Assembly (NCBI GenBank): GCA_963817785.1
Contig: CAWFPL010000008.1
Location: 372,001-436,000 of the forward strand
Direction of reading: 5' to 3'
From: JAKALD01 sp963817785
Lineage (GTDB): Bacteria > Pseudomonadota > Gammaproteobacteria > Burkholderiales > SG8-39
Length of the DNA: 64,000 bases
Below the pieces are notes generated by a model. That model saw only the letters and a list, made by a program, of their open reading frames with translations. It ran no database searches and was not told the DNA's origin. Position 1 is the stretch's first letter, and every line of letters starts with the position of its first letter. Below, piece after piece: positions 44,450 to 53,407 of the stretch. The translations under genes and the position numbers were made by a program.

Positions 44450-45367
44450 GTGGGCCCCGCCCCCTGGCTGTGGATCCCGATCACCGTCTGCGCGGCGTTC
44501 GCGCAGACGCTGCGCAACGCGGTGCAGCGCCATCTCACCGCCGAGCTCGGCACGCTCGGCGCCACCCTGGTGCGCTTCCTCTACGGCCTGCCGTTCGCCG
44601 CGCTGTGGCTGTACGGCGTGCATGCCGCGGGCGGCCTCGCCCTGCCCGCGCCCAACGCGGTGTTCGCCGGTTGGATGCTGCTCGGCTCGCTGTGCCAGAT
44701 CGCGGCCACCGCGTTCCTGCTGCGCGCGATGGCCGAGCGCAATTTTGCGCTCGGCATCGCCTACTCGAAGACCGAGATCATCCAGGTCGCGGTGTTCGCG
44801 CTGCTGTTCCTCGGCGACCCGGTCTCCGGCGGCACGGCGCTCGCCATCGCGCTCGGCACGCTCGGCGTGCTGCTGCTCTCCCCCGCGGACCCCGAGCGCC
44901 CGTTGCGCGCGCTGGTCATGGGCTGGACCACGCGGCCGGCGCTGCTCGGGCTGGCCTCGGGAACCGGCTTCGCGCTCGCGGCGGTGGGCTACCGCGGCGC
45001 CGCGCTCGCCCTGCACGGCACCCAATACGCGATGGCGGCGGCCTCCACGCTGATGGGCGCGCTGCTCATCCAGAGCGTGCTGCTCGGCGGCTGGCTGCTG
45101 GCGCGCGACGCGGCGGTAGTGGCGCGCGTGCTGCGCGCCTGGCGCCCATCCGCGTTCGCCGGTTTCATGGGCGCGGCGGCCTCGGCCGGCTGGTTCACCG
45201 CGATGGCGGTCGAGCCGGTGGCGCACGTGCGCACCCTCGGCCTGGTCGAGCTGCCGTTCGCCTACGTGGTGTCGCGGCGCTTCTTCCGCGAGCGCCTCAA
45301 GGGACTGGAGCTCGTTGGCATGGCGCTGCTCGCGCTCGGCCTGGTGATCGTGACGCTGGCCAAGTGA
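44450..45367 (+). CDS. EamA-family transporter
   Basis: 305 residues with about ten transmembrane helices. It starts at the GTG right after the SDR stop (no spacer), so the two are coupled. AYSKTEIIQVAVFALLFLGDP is in the middle of the first EamA repeat. Substrate unknown; the SDR product is a possible cargo. Confidence 0.88.
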   Translation: MGPAPWLWIPITVCAAFAQTLRNAVQRHLTAELGTLGATLVRFLYGLPFAALWLYGVHAAGGLALPAPNAVFAGWMLLGSLCQIAATAFLLRAMAERNFALGIAYSKTEIIQVAVFALLFLGDPVSGGTALAIALGTLGVLLLSPADPERPLRALVMGWTTRPALLGLASGTGFALAAVGYRGAALALHGTQYAMAAASTLMGALLIQSVLLGGWLLARDAAVVARVLRAWRPSAFAGFMGAAASAGWFTAMAVEPVAHVRTLGLVELPFAYVVSRRFFRERLKGLELVGMALLALGLVIVTLAK

Positions 45368-45424
45368 CGCGGGGGTGAAAAGCGCCTGACCCCCGCACCC
45401 CCGGTGACGCGGGGGTGAGAAGCG
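45364..45424 (+). repeat. tandem 21-base repeat with hairpin between convergent genes
   Basis: GTGACGCGGGGGTGAAAAGCG (45364-45384) is repeated at 45404-45424 with one change, at a 40-base step. The first copy's GCGGGGGT (45369-45376) pairs with ACCCCCGC (45389-45396). A GC-rich hairpin in this place may help end transcription of the EamA gene, but there is no T-run. Confidence 0.6.
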
Positions 45425-45434
45425 ATCGTTTTCC

Positions 45435-46058
45435 CTACGGACGCAGGTTCGCGGCGGTCCAGCCGATGATCTCCGCGATCGCGCGATCGCTTGCCACCGC
45501 GGCGGCCGCAGCGCCGCCCGCGGCATCCGGCGTGGCGGCGGGTACTCGCACCACGAACGAGCGCTGCGCGCTCAGGCGGTGATCGCGCAGCAGCGTGGCG
45601 CGCAGCTCGAGCAGTACCGCGCTCTTCGCCGGCGTCTCGAACACCTGCGAGAGCTCCTGCAGCTCGACGCGCAAGGTCAGCGGCGCGCTCGCCGCATCGC
45701 CGGGCCCGAGCACGCCGGCTGGGTCGGCGGCGGCCATACGCGCGCGCAGCCGGCCCGAGAGCAGCGCGGCCGGGGGCGCCACCCAGCGGCTGTCCGCGTA
45801 TGCGCGCGGCTGCGCGGTGTCCCGGTAGGCGAGGCGATAGAGCATGGCATTGGTGTCGAGCCACGGCAGCGCCGCGACGTCATCCACCCGGATCGGCTCG
45901 CGCAGCGCGGGCGTGGGCGCGGCCGCCGCGGGCGGCGGGCCGAAGTCGTACGCGCTGGAGAGCGGGCGCGGCGCCGGACCGATGCTGCAGCCGGCCGCAA
46001 CCAGCGAGGCGCACAGCGCGCCCCCCAGGACCCGCCACCGCACCGGCGCCGCGCTCAT
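45435..46058 (-). CDS. ABC-type transport auxiliary lipoprotein (PqiC-like)
   Basis: 207 residues. Lipobox LVAAGC (Cys24) marks an outer-membrane-type lipoprotein. The mature part, PLSSAYDFGPPPA... YRLAYRD... DSRWVAPPAALL... LRVELQELSQVF, follows the ABC-type transport auxiliary (PqiC/DUF330) pattern. It is the last gene of the Mla-like operon, overlapping the MCE gene by four bases. In such systems PqiC completes the periplasmic bridge for lipids to the outer membrane. Confidence 0.88.
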   Translation of the reverse strand: MSAAPVRWRVLGGALCASLVAAGCSIGPAPRPLSSAYDFGPPPAAAAPTPALREPIRVDDVAALPWLDTNAMLYRLAYRDTAQPRAYADSRWVAPPAALLSGRLRARMAAADPAGVLGPGDAASAPLTLRVELQELSQVFETPAKSAVLLELRATLLRDHRLSAQRSFVVRVPAATPDAAGGAAAAAVASDRAIAEIIGWTAANLRP

Positions 46059-46993
46059 TGCGAGACCTCCCGCGCGAAGCCGGGCTCGCCCGGCCCGGGG
46101 GGCCAGGGCGCGCGGCCGAAGACGACGCTCTGCGGCTGATCCGAGAGCATCACCAGCAGCCGATCGACGCTGTGCGTTTCGTGCTGCAGCTGGTCGAGCA
46201 GGGCGTTGAGGCGCGGCACCGCATCCTGATCCACCGAGCGAGCAGCGCTGCCCGTGCGGTCGGCGGCCGCCGCGACGTGTTGCGCGGCCGCCTCGAAGCC
46301 ATCGAGCGAGGCGACGCGCTGATCGAGCCGCGCGGTGAGCGCGCCGATCCCGTCCATCAGCCGGTCCGCGCGCTGCGCCACGCCCTGCACCTCGCCAAGC
46401 AACTCGGGCAGCCGGTCCGCGCTCGTCTGCAGCCGCGCGGCGAGCTGCGCCGTGTTCTGCGTGGCCTGCGTGACCCCGTCGAGCGCGCGCTTCACCGCAT
46501 CGCGGTGATCCGCATCGAGCAGCGCGTTGACGCGGTCCGCCGCCTCGCGCACCGAGCCGAGCAGGGCTTCGCCCGAGTCCATCAGCGACGGACGCAGCGG
46601 CAGGCGCGCCCCCGGGCCCGGCTTGAGCAGCGGCGCGGCCGCAGAGGACTGGTCCTCGTCCAGTTGCACGAAGGCGAGCCCGGTCACGCCCTGGTAGCCG
46701 AGCTGCGCGTAGGTCGCCCGGGTGAGCGGCAGGTTCGCGTCGACGCCGATCCTGATCAGGATCTGCCCGGGCACCGAGCGGTCCAAGCGCATCGCCTCGA
46801 CCTTGCCCACGTCGAGCCCGCGGTAGCGCACCGGCGCTTCGACGTTGAGGCCGGACACCGACTTCGTGGTGGCGATGAAGTAGGTCGCGAGCGGGCGCGT
46901 GTCGCGCTGCATCCAGGCTGCGACCGCGGCGAGCGCGGTCCCCAGCAGCAGCACGAACAGCCCGGCGGCCAGGGCATGGGCACGGTTTTCCAT
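46055..46993 (-). CDS. MlaD-family (MCE) protein
   Basis: 312 residues. N-terminal helix at about 8-27 anchors the protein in the inner membrane; one MCE domain at about 37-115 (FIATTKSVSGLNVEAPVRYRG..VGKV). The rest is helical with heptad-like ARL/ADRL patterns, probably a periplasmic needle or tunnel. It overlaps the lipoprotein gene and follows the ATPase by 18 bases. Confidence 0.92.
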   Translation of the reverse strand: MENRAHALAAGLFVLLLGTALAAVAAWMQRDTRPLATYFIATTKSVSGLNVEAPVRYRGLDVGKVEAMRLDRSVPGQILIRIGVDANLPLTRATYAQLGYQGVTGLAFVQLDEDQSSAAAPLLKPGPGARLPLRPSLMDSGEALLGSVREAADRVNALLDADHRDAVKRALDGVTQATQNTAQLAARLQTSADRLPELLGEVQGVAQRADRLMDGIGALTARLDQRVASLDGFEAAAQHVAAAADRTGSAARSVDQDAVPRLNALLDQLQHETHSVDRLLVMLSDQPQSVVFGRAPWPPGPGEPGFAREVSQ

Positions 46994-47011
46994 GGGCGAC
47001 TCCTCTATGCG

Positions 47012-47815
47012 CTACGTCGGCGGGATTCCGGCTGCGCCGCCCGACGCCATGGGGCGCAGCGCCGCGAGCGCGCGCAGGCCGCGCTCGCCGAGGAAGAAGT
47101 TGACGATGAACGGGTGCTTGGCGGCGACCACCTCCGAGAGCGTCCCGGTGACCAGCACCCTCTGCTCGGCGAGCACCGCAATGCGGTTGGCCGCCGCCAC
47201 CAGGGTATCGAGGTCGTGCGTCACCATCACCACCGTGAGCTTGAGCTCCCGGCGCAGCTCGGCCACCAGCCGCACGAAGCTCTCGCTGCGGTCCGGGTCG
47301 AGGCCGGCGGTGGGCTCGTCGAGGAACAGCAGCTCGGGCTCCAGGGCGAGCGCGCGCGCCAGCGCGATGCGCTTCACCATGCCGCCGGAGAGCTCGGCGG
47401 GCATCTTGGCCGCGTGGCGCGCCTCGATGTCCACCATGGCGAGCTTGAGCATCACCATGTCGCGCACGAATCCCTCGTCGAAGCAGCGCATCTCGCGCAG
47501 CGGCAGCGCCACGTTGTCGAACACCGACAGCGCGCTGTAGAGCGCGCCCTCCTGGAACAGCACGCCCCAGCGCTTGCGCAGCCGGCGCAGCTGCGCGATC
47601 GGCACCGCGTGCAGCGGGATGCCGAACACGCGTACCGTGCCGCGCGCGGGGCGCTCGAGCCCGAGCATCTGGCGCAGCAGCGTGGTCTTGCCGCTGCCCG
47701 AGCCGCCGACCAGCGCGAGCACCTCGCCCTGCGCCACGCTCAGGTTCAGGTCGCGGTGCACGACGTTGTCGCCGAACACCGTCCACAACCCCTCGATCTC
47801 GACCAGCGGCTTCAT
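47012..47815 (-). CDS. Mla-type ABC transporter ATP-binding protein
   Basis: 267 residues. Walker A GGSGSGKTTLL, signature LSGGMVKRIALARA, Walker B LLFLDEPTAGLDP and THDLDT. The GGM signature is usual for MlaF. Overlaps the permease stop by four bases. Drives lipid movement with MlaE- and MCE-type partners. Confidence 0.94.
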   Translation of the reverse strand: MKPLVEIEGLWTVFGDNVVHRDLNLSVAQGEVLALVGGSGSGKTTLLRQMLGLERPARGTVRVFGIPLHAVPIAQLRRLRKRWGVLFQEGALYSALSVFDNVALPLREMRCFDEGFVRDMVMLKLAMVDIEARHAAKMPAELSGGMVKRIALARALALEPELLFLDEPTAGLDPDRSESFVRLVAELRRELKLTVVMVTHDLDTLVAAANRIAVLAEQRVLVTGTLSEVVAAKHPFIVNFFLGERGLRALAALRPMASGGAAGIPPT

Positions 47816-48954
47816 CGCAGCCCCATGCCGACGCCCGAGAAGATCACCGCCACGATCGCGTCCACGATGATCACCACGGTGATCGCGGCCACCACCGAGC
47901 GCGTCGTGCCTGCGCCGAGGCTCTCGGTGTTGGGCTCGATGCGCAGCCCGAAATGGCAGGCGATGAGCGCGATCAGCACGCCGAACGCCACGCCCTTGCC
48001 GAGACCGATCCAGTAGTTCGCGATCGGCACCGCGGAGGGCAGCGACTCGACGAAGGTGCGGTAGGCGATGCCGAGCTGCCACTTGGCCGAGACCATGCCG
48101 CCGGCGAGCGCGATCGCGTCGGTCCACAGCACCAGCAGCGGCAGCGCGACGGCGAGCGCGGCCACCTTGGGAAAGACCAGGCGCAGCGACTGCGGGATGC
48201 CCATCACGGCGAGCGCGTCGAGCTCCTCGGTGACGCGCATCACGCCGAGCTGCGCGGTGATCGCCGAGCCGGAGCGGCCCGCCACCAGGATCGCGGTCAG
48301 CATCGGCCCGAGCTCGCGCACCACCCCGATGCCGACGATGTTGATGACGTACGCGTTGGCGCCGAACTCCTTGAGCTGCTCGGCCGAGAGGTAGGACAGC
48401 ACCACGCCGATCAGGAAGCCGACCAGCGCGGTGATGCCGAGCGCCTGCGCCCCCGAGCGATACACGCCGGCCGAGATCTCGCGCCACGGCCCGCGCACCG
48501 GGTCGCGCAGCACGCCCAGCGCATCGAGCACGACCTGGCCGAGCAGGCGCACGATTTCGAGCCCGCCTCCGGCGAGCGCGGCGGCGAAGTCGCCGAGCGA
48601 GCGCAGCGGCTCGAGCAGGTCCGGGCGCCGGCGCGCCGCGGGTGCCTCCACCACCGCGCCGAGCCGGGTGAACAGCGCATCGTGCTCGGGGCGCAGCGCC
48701 AGCGCGGCGGGGCGGCGCTTGTCCCACGCGCGCCAGATCAGCAGCGCGCCGATGTGGTCGAGCCGCTGGATCCCGGTGAGGTCCCAGCTCGTGGCGCGGG
48801 CGTGGCGCGCGAGCGCGCGCGCAAGTTCCACGGCGCGCGCGCGCAGCGCGCGGATATCCCACGCCCCCGAGAGCGCGACCGTGCGCGCCCCGTCCCGGCC
48901 CTGCGTGAGCCGGATCTCCGGCTCCTGAATCGCGGTAGTTGCCGCGGACTGCAA
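47812..48954 (-). CDS. MlaE-type permease fused to an N-terminal STAS domain
   Basis: 380 residues. Residues about 10-115 look like an anti-sigma-antagonist (STAS) domain, the counterpart of separate MlaB: SGAWDIRALRARAVELAR, SWDLTGIQRLDHIGALLIWRAW in parts. The MlaE permease (~120-380) follows with GAQALGITALVGFLIGVVLS and ILVAGRSGSAITAQLGVMRV. The start appears to be a TTG (48954); no in-frame ATG or GTG exists before the STAS core. Confidence 0.9.
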   Translation of the reverse strand: MQSAATTAIQEPEIRLTQGRDGARTVALSGAWDIRALRARAVELARALARHARATSWDLTGIQRLDHIGALLIWRAWDKRRPAALALRPEHDALFTRLGAVVEAPAARRRPDLLEPLRSLGDFAAALAGGGLEIVRLLGQVVLDALGVLRDPVRGPWREISAGVYRSGAQALGITALVGFLIGVVLSYLSAEQLKEFGANAYVINIVGIGVVRELGPMLTAILVAGRSGSAITAQLGVMRVTEELDALAVMGIPQSLRLVFPKVAALAVALPLLVLWTDAIALAGGMVSAKWQLGIAYRTFVESLPSAVPIANYWIGLGKGVAFGVLIALIACHFGLRIEPNTESLGAGTTRSVVAAITVVIIVDAIVAVIFSGVGMGLR

Positions 48955-49078
48955 CGACGCCCCCCGAAGCGCTTTCGTCGAGGCGGCCGCACCGCTACGC
49001 CGCCCTCCCCCTGCCGACGCGCGTCAGACTACCAAAAAACCCCGCGCCGCGGAGAACCGCCGCGCGGCGTGCACGGCC

Positions 49079-50200
49079 TCAGCTCGAGCCCCAGACCTGC
49101 GCGGCGACGCTGACGATCAGCTCGAGCTTTCTCTTCTGGTCGTCGGGCGTGAGCGGCTGGCCGGCGCCCGGCGCCGAGCTGAAGCCGCATTGCGGCGACA
49201 ATCCCAGGCGCTCGAGCGGCACGTACTTCGCGGCCTCGTCGATCCTGCGCTTGAGCTCGTCGGCGGACTCGAGCCGCGGCGTCTTGGTGCTCACCAGCCC
49301 GAGCACGACGCGCTTGGGCGCGGGCACGAAGCGCAAGGGGCGGAAGTCGCCCGCGCGCGGCGTATCGAACTCGAGGAAGAACGCGTCCACGTCAAGGCCC
49401 CCGAACACCGCTTCGGCGATCGGCTCGTAGCCGCCCTCGGCCATCCAGGCGCCCTTCAGGTTGCCGCGGCACATGTGCGTCGCCTTGGCCATGCCCGGCG
49501 GACAGGCGGCGAGCACGTCGTTCACCAGCCTCACGTAGCGCGCGGTGAGCGCGTCCGGGTTCTCGCCGCGCGCCTGCACGTCGGCGCGCGCGTGCGCATC
49601 GCAGTTGCACGGCAGCGCGGTGTTGTCGAGCTGCAGGTAGCTGCAGCCGAGCGCGGCCAGATCCCGGATCTCCGCGCCATAGATCGCGGCCAGGTCGGCG
49701 TAGTACTGCTCGATGTCGGGGTACACCGCCTCGTCCACGCTCTTCGGCCCGAGGAAGTAGTGCATCACGTCGGGCGACGGGATGGTCACCTTGGGCAGGC
49801 CGGTCCTAGCCACGCTCTTCAGGAAGCGGAACTCATCGGTCGCGATGCCGCGCGTGCGCCGCAGCCGCGCCTTGGCGTAGGGCGAGGCCGCGCCGCCCTT
49901 GTCGCCCTTCTCGTCGCGAAAACCGAGCAGCGTGCCCTCGCGCAGCCCGAAGCCCTCGACCGAGTCGATGAACCCGGCCGACCAGCCGCGGCGGCGGAAC
50001 TCCCCGTCGGTGACCGAGGACAGGCCGAGGCCCTCCTCGAACGCGACCAGCTCGCGGATGCATTCGTCCTGCACCGCGCGCAGTTGCTCGGGCGCGACTT
50101 TGCCCTCGCGCGCCTGGCGCACCGCCGCCATCAGGCGGTCCGGGCGCAGGAAGCTGCCGATGTGCTCGGCGCGGAAAGTGGGGGCGGGCGTCGTGCTCAT
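49079..50200 (-). CDS. cobalamin-independent methionine synthase-like protein (single domain)
   Basis: 373 residues, equal to the C-terminal catalytic barrel of MetE. HIGSFLRP at the start, YLQLDNTAL near the middle, HMCRGNLKG and the C-terminal LGLSPQCGFSS carry the His and Cys zinc ligands. Single-domain members often use substrates other than folate-homocysteine, so methionine synthesis itself is not claimed. It is divergent from an SDR gene. Confidence 0.88.
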   Translation of the reverse strand: MSTTPAPTFRAEHIGSFLRPDRLMAAVRQAREGKVAPEQLRAVQDECIRELVAFEEGLGLSSVTDGEFRRRGWSAGFIDSVEGFGLREGTLLGFRDEKGDKGGAASPYAKARLRRTRGIATDEFRFLKSVARTGLPKVTIPSPDVMHYFLGPKSVDEAVYPDIEQYYADLAAIYGAEIRDLAALGCSYLQLDNTALPCNCDAHARADVQARGENPDALTARYVRLVNDVLAACPPGMAKATHMCRGNLKGAWMAEGGYEPIAEAVFGGLDVDAFFLEFDTPRAGDFRPLRFVPAPKRVVLGLVSTKTPRLESADELKRRIDEAAKYVPLERLGLSPQCGFSSAPGAGQPLTPDDQKRKLELIVSVAAQVWGSS

Positions 50201-50324
50201 CGGCTTGCTCTCCTGTGAATTTCGTGAGGCCGCAGAATATACACGCGGGCGGCGGGCGCGGCGACCTCGCGCAGCCGCGGGCGCTTTCGGGCTAAAGTAA
50301 CGCCCTCTGCCACCCGGAGAGCCC

Positions 50325-51086
50325 ATGTTCGATCTCAGCGGCAAGGTCGCGATCGTCACCGGAGGCAACGGCGGCATCGGCCTGGGCCTGGCGCGCGGCC
50401 TAGCCGCCGCCGGCGCCCGGGTCGTGGTCGCGGCGCGCGACGAGAAGAAGTCCGCCGCCGCGGTCGCCGAGCTCGACAAGCTCGGCCGCGGCGGTGCGCT
50501 CGCGATCGCGGTGGACGTCACCGACGAAGATTCGGTCAACGAGCTGGTGCGCAGCAGCGTCGAGGAATGCGGCGGGCTCGACATCCTGGTGAACAACGCC
50601 GGCATCAACATCCGCAAGCGGCCCGAAGAGCTCACGCTCGCCGAGTGGCGCCAGGTGATCGACACCAACCTCACCAGCGCCTACCTGTGCTCGCACGCCG
50701 CGTACCCGGCGTTGAAATCCGCGGGCGGCGGCAAGGTCATCAACATCGGCTCGATGATGTCGATCTTCGGCGCCGGCTTCGCGCCCGCCTACGCGGCGAG
50801 CAAGGGCGGCGTGGTGCAGCTCACCAAGGCCTGCGCCTCGGCGTGGGCGAAGGACAACATCCAGGTGAACGCGATCCTGCCGGGCTGGATCGACACCGCG
50901 CTCACGCGCAAGGCGCGCGAGCAGCTGCCGGGCCTGAACGAGAACGTGCTCCAGCGCACGCCCGCCGCGCGCTGGGGCGGGATCGACGACTTCCGCGGCA
51001 TCGCGGTGTTCCTCGCCGGACCGGCGTCGGACTTCGTCACCGGCGCCGCCATCGCCGTGGACGGCGGCTACTCGATCCAGGGCTGA
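50325..51086 (+). CDS. short-chain dehydrogenase/reductase
   Basis: 253 residues. TGGNGGIG cofactor loop, NNAG, Ser in NIGSMMS and Y-x3-K in YAASK. C-terminal GAAIAVDGGYS. Close in style to gluconate 5-dehydrogenase/FabG-like enzymes. Followed 22 bases later by a small protein that is probably co-transcribed. Confidence 0.93.
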   Translation: MFDLSGKVAIVTGGNGGIGLGLARGLAAAGARVVVAARDEKKSAAAVAELDKLGRGGALAIAVDVTDEDSVNELVRSSVEECGGLDILVNNAGINIRKRPEELTLAEWRQVIDTNLTSAYLCSHAAYPALKSAGGGKVINIGSMMSIFGAGFAPAYAASKGGVVQLTKACASAWAKDNIQVNAILPGWIDTALTRKAREQLPGLNENVLQRTPAARWGGIDDFRGIAVFLAGPASDFVTGAAIAVDGGYSIQG

Positions 51087-51108
51087 GCGAACGCAAGGAG
51101 GGGCCCGC

Positions 51109-51459
51109 ATGCATCCGAAGACCAAGTACATCTTCACCGCCGCGATGGACGTGGATCCGGCCAAGGAGGCGCTGTTCAACGAGGTCTACGACACCGAGCA
51201 CATCCCGCTGATCCTGAAGGTGCCCGGGGTGCTGGCGGCGACGCGCTGCGTGAGCGCGCCGCTCACCATGATCCTGGGCGGCGAGAAGAAGACCATCGTC
51301 GCCGAGGGCGAGCCGCGCTACAGCGCGATCTACGAGCTGGAGAGCGCCGAGGTGCTCACCAGCGCAGCCTGGGCACAGGCGGTCGACCGGGGCCGCTGGC
51401 CGAGCGAGGTGCGGCCCTACACGAGCAACCGGCGCCACACGCTGCGCAAGGTGCTGTAG
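51109..51459 (+). CDS. small dimeric alpha/beta-barrel protein (DUF4286-like)
   Basis: 116 residues. YIFTAAMDVDPAKEALFNEVYDTEHIPLILKVPGV shows the ferredoxin-like beta-alpha-beta layout with the N-x-W/Y-x-x-x-H motif (NEVYDTEH) of DUF4286 and EthD-type dimeric barrels. An AAGGAGG ribosome site fixes the ATG. Possibly acts on the SDR product; no function claimed. Confidence 0.7.
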   Translation: MHPKTKYIFTAAMDVDPAKEALFNEVYDTEHIPLILKVPGVLAATRCVSAPLTMILGGEKKTIVAEGEPRYSAIYELESAEVLTSAAWAQAVDRGRWPSEVRPYTSNRRHTLRKVL

Positions 51460-51480
51460 CGCCGTCGGCGCCGCCCGGTG

Positions 51481-52287
51481 CTAGCCGGAGTGGCGCTTCA
51501 GGAAGGCGAGCGTCTTCGCGTTGAAGTCCGCGACGTTCTCGTAGATCGGCGCGTGCGCGCAGTCCTCGAACACCACCAGCTCGGAGCCGGCGATGCCCTT
51601 GTGCATGCGCTCGGCGAAGCGCGTCGAGCAGACGAGATCGTGGCGCCCGAACGTGATCTGCGTCGGCGCCTTGATCCGGCCCAGTTGCGCCTCGGCGTCG
51701 TGCGCGATCACCGCGTCGGACTGGCGCAGGAAAGCCTCGAGCGGCTGCTTGGGCCGGCCGCGCACGAACTCGGCGAGCGAGGCGACGTAGTCGGGCTTCG
51801 CGGCGTACAGCTCGGGGGTGAAGCACCACGGGAAGATGCCCAGGATGATCATCTCGGTGACGCTGCCCAGGCCCTTGGCCATCACCTGCCAGCCCTGCAC
51901 CACCGTCTTGAGGAACGGATCGCTCTTCGTCCAGCCGCTGTGCAGCGACAGCGACTTAACGCGCGCCGGATGCTTGGCCGCGAGCCACATGCCCACCGCG
52001 GCGCCGAGCGACAGGCCGGAGACGTGTGCCTGCTTGATCCCGATCGCTTGCATGAAGCCCGCGATGTCGTCGGCGAACATCTCCATGCTGTAGGGGCCGG
52101 CGGGCTTGTCGGTCTCGCCGGCGCCGCGCGGATCCACCGAGATGCAGGTGTAGTGCTTGGCGTAGTCGGCGACCTGAAACGCATAGCAGGCGTTGTCGGC
52201 CGCCAGATACGGGATCAGGAGCAGCGGCTCGCCTGCGCCCTGCTGCTCGTAGTTCATCGTGATGTCGTTCACTTTGACTTTCGGCAT
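51481..52287 (-). CDS. alpha/beta hydrolase
   Basis: 268 residues. Nucleophile Ser93 in VSGLSLGAAVG; acid in TFGRHDLVCS; His in EDCAHAPIYEN. The oxyanion strand is LLIPYLAA. It is of the size and pattern of ring-cleavage-product (MhpC/PcaD-like) hydrolases. The ATG at 52287 has GGAGGAA upstream. Convergent with the small barrel protein. Confidence 0.92.
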   Translation of the reverse strand: MPKVKVNDITMNYEQQGAGEPLLLIPYLAADNACYAFQVADYAKHYTCISVDPRGAGETDKPAGPYSMEMFADDIAGFMQAIGIKQAHVSGLSLGAAVGMWLAAKHPARVKSLSLHSGWTKSDPFLKTVVQGWQVMAKGLGSVTEMIILGIFPWCFTPELYAAKPDYVASLAEFVRGRPKQPLEAFLRQSDAVIAHDAEAQLGRIKAPTQITFGRHDLVCSTRFAERMHKGIAGSELVVFEDCAHAPIYENVADFNAKTLAFLKRHSG

Positions 52288-52496
52288 TTGGGGTTCCTCC
52301 TTTCGGCCTGGGTTCGGACGCCGCGCGGGCGCAGCCCGCCGCGGCGTGCAGCCGAACAAGCTTGCGCCGGCGCGCGGCCGCTTTGTTGATCTGGCACAAA
52401 CCGGCGCGCGATCGTTGCGCCCGGCCGCCGGCGAGGTGCACGCTGCCGCCGCCCAGGTTACAGTCCAAGCCGTACCAGACCGCGAGGCATGATCCG

Positions 52497-53312
52497 ATGA
52501 CCGAACGCCGCCGCCGGGCCGTGCCCGCGTACCGCAACCAGCCGTTCCTCAACAGCAAGGATGCGCGCGCCCTGCGCATCCTGGCCGAGTATCTCGAGCC
52601 GAAGAGCCGCTTCGAGCACTACCGAGTCGACGACACCATCGTGTTCATGGGCTCGGCGCGCATCCGCTCGCCCGAGCAGGCCGAGGAGACATTGCACAAG
52701 GCGGAGGCGGGCGAAGGCGATCCTGCCCGGGCACGCGCAGCGCTCGGGATGTCGGTCTACTACCAGGCCGCGCGAGAGCTGGCCTTCCGCCTGACGCAAT
52801 GGTCCAAGCAGCTCGACCCCAAGGAACGGCGCTTCGTGGTGTGCACGGGCGGTGGTCCCGGCATCATGGAAGCCGCCAATCGGGGGGCCGCCGAGGCCCA
52901 GGGCATGAACGTCGGTCTCACCATCTCGATTCCGATCGAGGAGTTCGACAATCCCTACGTCACGCGCGAGCTCGGCTTCCACTTCCACTACTTCTTCATG
53001 CGCAAGTTCTGGTTCGCGTACCTGGCCAAGGCGGTGCTCGTCTTTCCGGGCGGGTTCGGCACGTTGGACGAGCTGTTCGAGCTGCTCACCCTGGTGCAGA
53101 CGCGCAAGATGACCAAGGCGATGCCGATCGTGCTGTTCGGCACCGAATACTGGAAGGAGGTCGTCAATTTCGACGCCCTGGTGCGCCACGGCACCATCGA
53201 CGCGCGCGACCTCGAGCTGGTGCACCGCACCGATTCGGTCGACGACGCCTATCACTGGGTCGTGCAGCAGCTCGCGGAATACGCGCTCGCCCAGCCGGGG
53301 GCGATCCTCTAG
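52497..53312 (+). CDS. LOG-family (TIGR00730) Rossmann protein
   Basis: 271 residues. VVCTGGGPGIMEAANRGA and the signature FPGGFGTLDELFELLTLVQ (PGGxGTxxE) define the lysine-decarboxylase-like/LOG family. Members cleave nucleoside 5'-monophosphates (cytokinin-activating in plants) or act as nucleosidases such as PpnN. The start is ATG 52497; the N-terminal ~80 residues are an extension beyond the minimal LOG domain. Confidence 0.92.
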   Translation: MTERRRRAVPAYRNQPFLNSKDARALRILAEYLEPKSRFEHYRVDDTIVFMGSARIRSPEQAEETLHKAEAGEGDPARARAALGMSVYYQAARELAFRLTQWSKQLDPKERRFVVCTGGGPGIMEAANRGAAEAQGMNVGLTISIPIEEFDNPYVTRELGFHFHYFFMRKFWFAYLAKAVLVFPGGFGTLDELFELLTLVQTRKMTKAMPIVLFGTEYWKEVVNFDALVRHGTIDARDLELVHRTDSVDDAYHWVVQQLAEYALAQPGAIL

Positions 53313-53346
53313 CCGCGACCACGTTTCTCCCCGGCGCGCTCCTCCG

Positions 53347-53375
53347 GCTTGACGATGAGAATAGTTATCATTACT
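53347..53375 (+). promoter_or_regulatory. sigma-70 promoter of the iron operon
   Basis: TTGACG (53347-53352), 17 bases, then TACTAT (53370-53375). Both hexamers match the consensus well and spacing is ideal. The -10 and spacer lie inside the Fur-like box. Confidence 0.75.
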
Positions 53376-53381
53376 ATCTCA
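53352..53381 (+). promoter_or_regulatory. Fur-box-like operator overlapping the promoter
   Basis: An AT-rich palindrome in a GC-rich region: GATGAG-A-ATAGT, then TATCATT, then ACTAT-CTCATC, where arms match with one extra base. The centre GAATAGTTATCATTACTATC resembles the Fur consensus GATAATGATAATCATTATC. Iron-bound Fur here would block the promoter, so the operon should be expressed under iron starvation. Confidence 0.75.
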
Positions 53382-53407
53382 TCGCCGCCCATCGTCGGAG
53401 ATCTCGC

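Noticed and set aside
52386..52399. TTGATCTGGCACAA between two divergent genes, as a further FNR-like site
   Set aside because: Two mismatches fall in the right half-site, too weak to call beside the better boxes.
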